Origin: Parapedobacter sp051400755
GTDB taxonomy: Bacteria; Bacteroidota; Bacteroidia; Sphingobacteriales; Sphingobacteriaceae
Direction: 5' to 3'
Length of the DNA: 64,000 bases
Assembly: GCF_051400755.1 (NCBI RefSeq)
Contig: NZ_JBLFFL010000002.1
Location: forward strand, 248,001 to 312,000
In this document: one piece after another, positions 9,043-16,900 of the stretch
Numbering within the stretch: position 1 is the first letter of the stretch
Layout: each line of letters begins with the position of its first letter
Position numbers and translations under genes: made by a program
Notes under the pieces: generated by a model
Database searches by the model: none
What the model was told of the DNA's origin: nothing
Seen by the model: only the letters and a program-made list of their open reading frames with translations

Positions 9043-10245
9043 ATGATGACCATGCATACTGTTGGACGATATTATGTGGCCGTTTACCTGCTGCTCGTTT
9101 CTGGCGTTATCTGCAACGGGCAGCCTCGCGAGGAAGTAGGTGCCGCGGATGTACGTTTCAAGAAGCATACGCTTAGCACCGAGTTTATTTCGGAAGGTGT
9201 TGCCGCGGCGGATGTAAATAATGATGGCAATACGGATATCATTGCAGGCGCCCATTGGTTTGAGGGCCCGGATTGGAAGCAGGTGCATGACATTTATCCC
9301 GAAGATCAGGTATTTGACGGCACGACGGGCTACAGCAACTCCATGCTGAACTTTACGATCGATGTCGATCAGGACGGTTGGGTGGATTACATCCGTGTCG
9401 ATTTTCCAGGGAAAGAAGTATGGTGGTACCGAAATCCGGGCAACAAGGGAGGACATTGGCAAGAGCATGTGGTCTGCGAAACGGCAGGCAACGAATCACC
9501 TGCGTTTATGGATATCGATGGCGATGGCCGCAGCGATTTGCTGTTCGGTGATACCAGCACCGGGGAAATGGTCTGGTACCGCTGTCCAGCGGGCAAAGGG
9601 GATACTGAGTGGGTACGCCACGTCATCAGCGGACCGCGCGCACCCGGCACGGAGATGTTCTCCCACGGACTTGGTGTTGGTGATGTCAATGCGGACGGAC
9701 GCAAGGACGTCATCGTCAAACAGGGATGGTGGGAAGCGCCTGCTGACCCGACACAGCCCGATTGGGTATTCCACGGTGCAGAACTGGGGCTTGACTGCGC
9801 CCAGATGTATGTAATGGACGCAAACGGCGATGGTTACCCGGATGTCGTCAGTTCTTCGGCCCATCGGTTTGGGATGTGGTGGTTTGAGCAGGGCCGCGAC
9901 CCGGGGGGCAAGATGACCTGGAAGCTCCATGAGATCAACAGCGAATATTCCCAGACGCACGCATTGTCGCTGGTGGACGTTGATGGGGATGGCGATTTGG
10001 ATTTGGTGAGCGGTATGCGTTATTTCGCCCATCAGGGCCATGACCCCGGTGAGACCAATCCGCCGACGATCTTCTGGTTGGAGTTTGTGCCCGGCGATGA
10101 GCCGGCGTGGATCATGCATATCATCGACGAGGATTCGGGCGTCGGACTGAATAATGCGGTCACCGATATCAACGGAGATGGCCTATTGGACATCGCGGTG
10201 GCCAACAAGAAAGGGGTGTTCTATTTTGAGCGGGTGGCGCCGTAG
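9043..10245 (+). CDS. Secreted FG-GAP/VCBS repeat protein
   Basis: This is a 400-residue secreted protein built of FG-GAP/VCBS-type propeller blades. Calcium-loop motifs recur seven times: DVNNDGNTD, DVDQDGWVD, DIDGDGRSD, DVNADGRKD, DANGDGYPD, DVDGDGDLD and DINGDGLLD. A signal peptide lies at about residues 5-25. The start at 9043 is one base after the upstream stop (9039-9041), so the genes are probably translationally coupled. The frame extends upstream to 8923, but that part overlaps the dehydrogenase gene and lacks a signal peptide. The role is unclear: possibly a carbohydrate-binding or scaffold partner of the preceding propeller enzyme. The last 25 bp overlap the convergent gene. Confidence 0.82.
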   Translation: MMTMHTVGRYYVAVYLLLVSGVICNGQPREEVGAADVRFKKHTLSTEFISEGVAAADVNNDGNTDIIAGAHWFEGPDWKQVHDIYPEDQVFDGTTGYSNSMLNFTIDVDQDGWVDYIRVDFPGKEVWWYRNPGNKGGHWQEHVVCETAGNESPAFMDIDGDGRSDLLFGDTSTGEMVWYRCPAGKGDTEWVRHVISGPRAPGTEMFSHGLGVGDVNADGRKDVIVKQGWWEAPADPTQPDWVFHGAELGLDCAQMYVMDANGDGYPDVVSSSAHRFGMWWFEQGRDPGGKMTWKLHEINSEYSQTHALSLVDVDGDGDLDLVSGMRYFAHQGHDPGETNPPTIFWLEFVPGDEPAWIMHIIDEDSGVGLNNAVTDINGDGLLDIAVANKKGVFYFERVAP

Positions 10246-10676
10246 ACCGCTCGTTGCCTCAGTTTCAGGGTGTTTTTACGGTAGTCGATGACGCCGCCGT
10301 ACCGGGTGAGGATGTCCCCGCCGATCACACCGATTACGGGTTCGATATCCAACTGTTGGTAAGCATAGTTGATCGTAGAAAGATCGAGTACTGCCACGTC
10401 GTAGTGCTTGAGGTGGAGGCCGCCGATCTTCAGGTCCGGCACCGTCAGCGTAAAGCTTTGCATCGAAGTAGTGCCCAATCCGGTAGAAACCATGTCCGTA
10501 TGCTGCAGTACCATGTCCTGATGAAGATAGGTCTCCACAGTAGCTTTGTCAAATACGGTTTTGGAAGCACCGGTATCCAATACGGCTTTGAAAGGTTTAT
10601 CAAAAACAATGACTTCCAACAGTAGGTGGAAGCCATCGTCCTGTAAATTCAACAAGGTCAAGGGTATGTACACCAT
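10221..10676 (-). CDS. Retropepsin-like aspartic protease domain protein
   Basis: This 151-residue protein has one retropepsin-like fold. The catalytic motif VLDTGASKTVFD is near residue 34, and the second conserved hydrophobic-Gly segment is IGVIGGDILTRYGGVIDYRKNTLKL near the end. Single-domain members would have to dimerise to form an active site, as retroviral proteases do. No signal peptide or membrane segment is seen. It begins 3 bp after the mdh stop on the same strand, so it is probably cotranscribed with mdh. Its 3' end overlaps the convergent FG-GAP gene by 25 bp. Substrate unknown. Confidence 0.82.
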   Translation of the reverse strand: MVYIPLTLLNLQDDGFHLLLEVIVFDKPFKAVLDTGASKTVFDKATVETYLHQDMVLQHTDMVSTGLGTTSMQSFTLTVPDLKIGGLHLKHYDVAVLDLSTINYAYQQLDIEPVIGVIGGDILTRYGGVIDYRKNTLKLRQRAVYGATRSK

Positions 10677-10679
10677 TGG

Positions 10680-11618
10680 CTAAAGTGCCCCGATTTCTTT
10701 CAACACGTTATTCATGTTGCGCACCGCGTCGGCGCTTTTGGCAAAGGCAGCCTGCTCTTCCTCATCAAGCGGAAGGTCGAGGATTCGTTCCCAACCGCTT
10801 TTGCCGAGGACAACGGGCACCCCAAGGTTGATGTCTTGCTGTCCATATTCGCCTTCCAAATAGACCGAGGCGGTGAAAAGCTTCTTTTGGTCGCGCACAA
10901 TGCTCTCTACCACCGCCGCGCTGGAAGCACCTGGGGCATACCAAGCGGAGGTGCCGATGAGTTTGGTGAGCGTGGCCCCGCCGACCATGGTATCCGCTAC
11001 GACCTGTTGCTGCTCATCTTCCGATAGGAATTGCGTGACAGGCAGGCTGTTCCACGTCGCGTGCTTGATCAGCGGTATCATGGTGGTATCGCCGTGGCCG
11101 CCGATAACGATGGCATTGAGATCGGCAGGGGAGGCGCCCAGCCGAAGGCTCAGTTGATAACGGAAGCGTGATGAATCCAGTGTTCCGCCCATGCCGATGA
11201 TGCGGTGCTTAGGTAGTCCGGTAGCCTTCAGCGCCAGGTAGGTCATGGTATCCATTGGATTGGACACCACTACCAATATGACTTCCGGCGAATATTTCAG
11301 TAGATTTTCGGCGACATTGCGCACGATATTGGCATTGGTACCGATGAGTTCCTCACGGGTCATTCCCGGTTTGCGGGGTATGCCCGAGGTGATCACGGCA
11401 ACCGTGGAACCCGCTGTCTGGCTATAATCGTTTGTAACGCCCGTGATGTTGGAGTCGAATCCCAACAGTGCTGCGGTCTGCGAAATGTCTTGCGCCTTGC
11501 CTTCGGCAAACCCCTCCTTGATGTCGAGCAATACGACTTCCTCGGCAAGTTCCTTGCGCACAATATTGTCAGCGGTAGTGGCGCCTACTGCTCCGGCACC
11601 TACAACGGTTATCTTCAT
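10680..11618 (-). CDS. mdh: Malate dehydrogenase
   Basis: This 312-residue NAD-dependent malate dehydrogenase converts malate and oxaloacetate in the TCA cycle, in the cytoplasm. Visible motifs are the Rossmann GAGAVG at residues 7-12, Asp32 for NAD binding, the substrate-binding arginines Arg82 and Arg88 in IPRKPGMTR, Asp148/Arg151, and the catalytic His175 in GGHGDT. Arg82 favours malate over lactate as substrate. Length and motifs fit the LDH-like bacterial MDH type. It follows tamL by 59 bp on the same strand. A weak -7-like TACCTTAG lies upstream, so it may have its own promoter. Confidence 0.96.
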   Translation of the reverse strand: MKITVVGAGAVGATTADNIVRKELAEEVVLLDIKEGFAEGKAQDISQTAALLGFDSNITGVTNDYSQTAGSTVAVITSGIPRKPGMTREELIGTNANIVRNVAENLLKYSPEVILVVVSNPMDTMTYLALKATGLPKHRIIGMGGTLDSSRFRYQLSLRLGASPADLNAIVIGGHGDTTMIPLIKHATWNSLPVTQFLSEDEQQQVVADTMVGGATLTKLIGTSAWYAPGASSAAVVESIVRDQKKLFTASVYLEGEYGQQDINLGVPVVLGKSGWERILDLPLDEEEQAAFAKSADAVRNMNNVLKEIGAL

Positions 11619-11677
11619 AAGGTCTCTTTTAGTTGGTTTTTTAAGCTATTCATCGAATGGTAGCTAAGGTAGTGATT

Positions 11678-13984
11678 TTAGAATGGATATCCAATTGCCA
11701 AGTTGAATACCAGGTTGCGTCTTCGCCAGTCGGGGTCGCGGAAGTTGATTTCATCGAACACCCAGCGGTCGCCACGAGCCCGATAGGGGATGCGCAAGGG
11801 GATAGCCAAATCGCCGCGGAGCACTAAGAAACTCAGGTCGAACCGCAATCCAACGCCGGCACCTACCGCCATTTCGTTGACAAACTTGCTGCTGAACGCG
11901 GCTCCCGGTTTTTCGGGATCAGTATTTTGCAGCCAGATATTGCCCGCATCGATAAACGCGGCCCAATGGACGATACTGGCCAACTTGGCGCGGTATTCGG
12001 TATTGAGTTCTAGCTTGATATCCCCGGTTTGGTCGGCAAAGAAATTGTCTTCTCCATAAAATTCAGGAGTATAGGAGCCAGGGCCCAATGTCCTCGCCCG
12101 GAAGGCGCGCAGTCCATTTGGGCCGCCTGAGAAGAATTGCTTTACGTAGGGGAGCATTGTTGAATTGCCGTATGAATAGCCGACACCTGCCATGATGCGT
12201 GAAGCCAATTGCGTGTTTTGTCCGAGGCGCATATAATGCCTGAGATCCGCTTCTAATTTGACGTATTGCGAAAAATTGGCATTGAAGATCTGGTATTGCC
12301 GACCTTCCCTGACGTTGGCACCGCGAATAATTCCGTATAGGTTGGCCGATAGGTCTACACCGCCCTTGAAATAGTAGGTATGCTTGAGCTCCGTTTGCGT
12401 GGTATTGGTGCGGGTATATTGATAGATAGGGCCAAACGTAAATTGGGGTTCAATCGCATGCCGGAGCGGAGGCACCGTATCCATGAGCGCCTGATAGGCA
12501 TCTGTGATATTCCACGGCTGCACATAAGCGACCTCCAATACTTTCAGGCTGTGCTCTTTTTCGATGTTTTCCCGCCACATGTATCCAAATGAAAACCGCA
12601 TGGAATTCAGGCTGTATGCCGTGCGGCGGTTAAGAAATTCGTAGCCGGCACTAAAGGTGGTGCGCGGAACGAACCGGCGTGTCGGACTCCAATCGAAGGG
12701 CGCAATCATACGGGGAAAGGACAGATTGGCCTCGATGCCATAACGGTAAAAGCTAGAGTTGAGGTTTACATTGCCGCCGGTCTGTGTTTCAAAGCCACCG
12801 TATACAGTGAATGTAAGCAGCTCCGCGCTCCGGAAGGCGTTGCGGTGTTGCCAGTTGACGTTCACTTCCGATCCGTTATATACCGCTGCCGTTTTGCCGA
12901 GCAGCTCCACTCGGAGTCCGCGTTTGGGCAACGGCGTCAAGTAATAATAAACATCCAGCCGGTTTGTTGCGCCGGTGTCGACATCCACAAATTCATTGCG
13001 GACAAAGCGGAAGCTGCCCATACCCACCAGCTGCCTGATCGTGCGGTTGTGGTTGCCCCGGGTATACAGTTCGCCTTCTTTGAAAATCATGGCGTTTGCT
13101 AATGCAAACCGCCGGAAAGTATGCTCGGGGTCAATAAAGTAGTATCCTTGGTAGCGCTCCGCGCGGCGGGGATCGGTACGCTGGTATCCGCCCTGTGTGA
13201 GCGTATAATCCGGATAGATGTAGATATGGTTGATGTAGTACGGCTGTTTGGCCTTTGCGGGGGTTTCAGCCTTGACCATGACATAGAGATCCACTTGGTG
13301 GTCGCCCGATACGCTGTCTACTTCGGTGATCAGGTAGTCGGGACTGAAATAGTAGTAGCCCTTGTTTTTCAGTTCGTTGTCTATCCGCTCGCGTTCGGCG
13401 ATGATGTTGTCCAGGTTATAAGGTCGCCCTACTTGGAGCAACGACTCGGACTCGGTCGATTTGATGGCTTTTCCCAGTTCACTGCTATCTACATCGAATG
13501 TGACGGACTTGATCCGATAAATGATATTCGGAGTGGCGGTGTAGGTGACGGTTGCCTTCCGGTTGTTGACGCTCGTATCCGATGTCACCTGGGCTTGAAA
13601 AAAGCCGAGGTTTTCCAGCCGGTTGCGTAAGAGGTTTTGGTTGTATTCACGATTGACATCGCTGAGCAGGACCGGCGGTTGGCCGACTTTGTTTTTTAGC
13701 CAGTTTTTGAAGCCCCGGTCGCTCTTGGGCTCGCCTGCGATGTTGTAGAGGTATAGCTGCGGCCGCATGCCCAGAATGGTGGTATTGGGTTTTGGCCGCA
13801 GCAGCTCTTCCAGGTTATCACTCATCGGCTTAATGTATCGTTCCGGAATGGTATCGGAGTCGATCGTTACCTTGCCTTTTACATACAGGTTTTCTCCTTC
13901 GGGCAAGTATTTGATGTTGCTGCAGCTGGCGAAGCACGATAATGCTGCAAGGGCGCAGTTCAACCACATGAATTTATTGCGCAT
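11678..13984 (-). CDS. tamL: TamL-type outer-membrane assembly lipoprotein (BamA/TamA superfamily)
   Basis: This 768-residue Omp85-superfamily protein carries a lipoprotein signal (CFASC, Cys about 21), the arrangement of TamL in Bacteroidota. POTRA-like domains occupy about residues 30-400, and a 16-strand barrel forms the C-terminal half (SGGPNGLRAFRARTLGPGSY, GAGVGLRFDLSFLVLRGDLAIPL, and the terminal FNLAIGYPF). It would work with TamB in envelope lipid or protein transport. The open frame reaches 14419, but everything upstream of the ATG at 13984 lies inside tamB in another frame and has no signal peptide. The start overlaps the tamB stop by 11 bp, indicating coupling. Confidence 0.9.
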   Translation of the reverse strand: MRNKFMWLNCALAALSCFASCSNIKYLPEGENLYVKGKVTIDSDTIPERYIKPMSDNLEELLRPKPNTTILGMRPQLYLYNIAGEPKSDRGFKNWLKNKVGQPPVLLSDVNREYNQNLLRNRLENLGFFQAQVTSDTSVNNRKATVTYTATPNIIYRIKSVTFDVDSSELGKAIKSTESESLLQVGRPYNLDNIIAERERIDNELKNKGYYYFSPDYLITEVDSVSGDHQVDLYVMVKAETPAKAKQPYYINHIYIYPDYTLTQGGYQRTDPRRAERYQGYYFIDPEHTFRRFALANAMIFKEGELYTRGNHNRTIRQLVGMGSFRFVRNEFVDVDTGATNRLDVYYYLTPLPKRGLRVELLGKTAAVYNGSEVNVNWQHRNAFRSAELLTFTVYGGFETQTGGNVNLNSSFYRYGIEANLSFPRMIAPFDWSPTRRFVPRTTFSAGYEFLNRRTAYSLNSMRFSFGYMWRENIEKEHSLKVLEVAYVQPWNITDAYQALMDTVPPLRHAIEPQFTFGPIYQYTRTNTTQTELKHTYYFKGGVDLSANLYGIIRGANVREGRQYQIFNANFSQYVKLEADLRHYMRLGQNTQLASRIMAGVGYSYGNSTMLPYVKQFFSGGPNGLRAFRARTLGPGSYTPEFYGEDNFFADQTGDIKLELNTEYRAKLASIVHWAAFIDAGNIWLQNTDPEKPGAAFSSKFVNEMAVGAGVGLRFDLSFLVLRGDLAIPLRIPYRARGDRWVFDEINFRDPDWRRRNLVFNLAIGYPF

Positions 13985-16900
13985 TCGCCCTCCTTCCTTC
14001 TCCTGGTGTGTCTTCATCTTGCTCGTTACGTATCGCGATAGGCTTGGCCCCTGTGTCCGATGTAGGCGGCACATCGTCTTCCGGTTGGCCTTTGGATAGT
14101 TGCTGTCCTTGCCGTTCCTTGCGCCTGCGCTCCATGCGTTCCTTGAATTCGGGATCGTTTCGCAGGCTATCCATGATCGCTTTGCGCACGCTGTCGCGGT
14201 ATGCGGTGTCGGTTTCCATGCGTTCGACATCCCACCGTCTTCTGAATCGGCGGCTTTCGGTATTGAACTCATCGGCCTCGCGGGTGGTGCGGTTGAAGAT
14301 CTCCCTGAATTCATTGTAGTCCAGATTGACGATGAAACCAAGACCTGTTTCAACAAACTGGCCCTGCAAGGTGATCTGGTATTGATTTTTTCGATAAGCC
14401 CGTACCAGGTACCTGCCATCCTCCGTGAGCTGATAGTCTACGGCGATATCGCCGGCGATATTGGTGGTCTGTTCCCCGGGCCGCGCATTCCCCTCCAGCT
14501 CAAAGTTCGAGCCGACCGTCACTTTCATGCGGTCGTTGAAAAGCATTTTGGATACGCCAACATTGAGGTCTGTACGGTTTTGACCGGTGCCCATGCTGTA
14601 GTCTTCTTGTGATTGTAGATTGAAATCAAACTCAATGCCTTGGACAAGGTCTCCCGCCAAGCGATTGAGCTGGCCGCTGAGAAACGAACTCATGGTGCTG
14701 CGCGCGAGGGCCTCCGCACCACCTCCGCCTGAGAGGCTTTCGAACGGATTGGACGCCATGAAACGCCCCAAAACGATCAGCGAAAACACTTGCTTGTTCA
14801 TTTCAGACTCGTTTTCCTGCAATTGAGACAATCCCGTGTTGACCCTGCTGGCCACATCTTGTGAGATCATCGCGTTATCCTCATCCATGTCGATGTCAAA
14901 CCGCAGTTGGGGCTGGAATAGCTGTTCAGAAATATGCAGGTTGACATTAAACGGTACCCGCTGTTTATAGAGATTCGGCGATTCGGCCCCGATTTGGTTT
15001 TGTACCAGCTCCAAGGTGGGCGCCTTCACGTTATACACGGCGGTGATGGCCATGCGCGCATCCAACGGATCGCCCGACCACGTGAGCGTACTGCCCTGCC
15101 TGAACTGGAATAGGCGTTTTACCGGACCGAACGAAAAAGAGTAACTCCCCCGGTCTACCGTGTAGGTGCCGTTTAGGGTAATGTCACCGCTGGGGTTGAT
15201 GCCTGCATTTAGTTCGGCTTCTCCCTGCACGGTTAGCGCATCCTGCGTCCCGGGGTCCATCACGATGGTAAAGATGGCTTCATTGTCGGTAGCGATATCC
15301 ACCGATGCATTGATCCCGCTCAGTTCCGTATGCTTGAGGGAATCCACTTTGGCAAATATATTAGCGCTTGTGGTATCGCTTCGATCGACAAACCGGACAA
15401 TGCCCTCACGGTCTACCATTCCGGGGTCGTCGTTGGGCATCACAAAAAAGACGTTTGTCCCTTCATCCACACGCAGCGTCCCGCTGACGATGGGGTTGTC
15501 CATATCGCCCCTTATGCGCAGGTTGCTGGAAAAGAAGAGTTGCCCGTAGTACAGGTCATTGTCTTGCTGAGTAGAATTGAGTACCTGGAAATCGTTAGCC
15601 ACTAAGTTGAGCGCAAACGCGTAGTCCGTATAGGTCTTGGTATTGACCGTGCCATTCAATACCGCGGTATTGCCTTTGCTGTCCTGAAGCTCGAAACGGT
15701 TGAAACGCAGTCCATTGTCATTGAAGTTGATGCTTTGCCCATCAATGTTAAACGTAGCATTCAGCATCGCCACGTTGAGACTTGCCTGATCAAAGTCGAG
15801 TGCACCGTTGATACGGGGTTGATCGGGCGAGCCCGTAATCAGGAGTTTTCCGTTGATCGCGCCGGAGGTATTTTGCAGATACCCCAAGCTGAAGGCTTCC
15901 AGTGTATGCATGGATAGGGGCTGTACATCCAGCACGAAGTCCAATTGCGCATCGCCTTCAGGCGGACTGATAAAATCGCCAGTCAGTTTTACATTGTTGC
16001 CGTTGCCCGTAATGCCAATATCCGCAGCATAGACGTTTTCACGCTCATTATTGACCTTGAGGCTGATATCCCCGACGGTATCATTGCCGAAATAAAAGCG
16101 GTCTATGGCGATGTCTGATACAAATACCGGGGAGGATTCGAGCCGGGAGACCGTCGCCGAGCCGTTAATGCCGCCGCCCATGTCGAATAACTCGCTTTCG
16201 AGCATCTTACTGAAGGTCTCGATCCTGAAATTGTTGAAACGGATGTCGATTGGTGAATTCAGGGAGGAATCCTGCGATTGCAGGGACATTTCCTGCCCTT
16301 CGTTGCTCAGCACAAATTGATTCGTGCGAAGCCCGTCCTTGCCGAATGAAATGGCGTTTTGCGGGTCGACCTCCCACTGGTCATAATTGAGCATCAATCC
16401 ATCTTCCAATAGCCTGAACACGAAATTGCCCGCATCTACATGCAGCCCCATGCCCAGGTGGTAGCGTTCCTTATCGGCGCTGTCTTTGATCCACACCCCA
16501 AAATCCACTTGATTATGCTGTACGGTGCCGCTGACCAGGGTGTTGGTCAATTCTATGTTGCTCACGCCGACGCGGTTGATGAGCGCGGAATAATACAGGG
16601 TACTGTCAACGGTATTGATGTCCAACCCTACGGTGTCAATAGTGGTGCCCGCATATACGATCCGCGGAGCGGTGACCTTAGCCAGCAGCATCTTGTCGTC
16701 ACTGTTGAATGAGGCATCCAGCGTGACGTCTTCCATTTCCGTCAGGTCGGGTACCAGTCCCTGGATAAAGCGGGAGCGGGTAAACTGCGCACTGAAATCA
16801 AACTGCTGTGGGGAATATTCAAATTTGGGCGCCACCGAATCCGGCTGGTAGTATACGGAAATGATGTCCTGCATGGAAGCAGGCAGTTCGCTGAGTTTGT

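Noticed and set aside
13985..14419. Upstream extension of the tamL frame by 145 codons
   Set aside because: It overlaps the conserved end of tamB in another frame and the lipoprotein signal begins at 13984.
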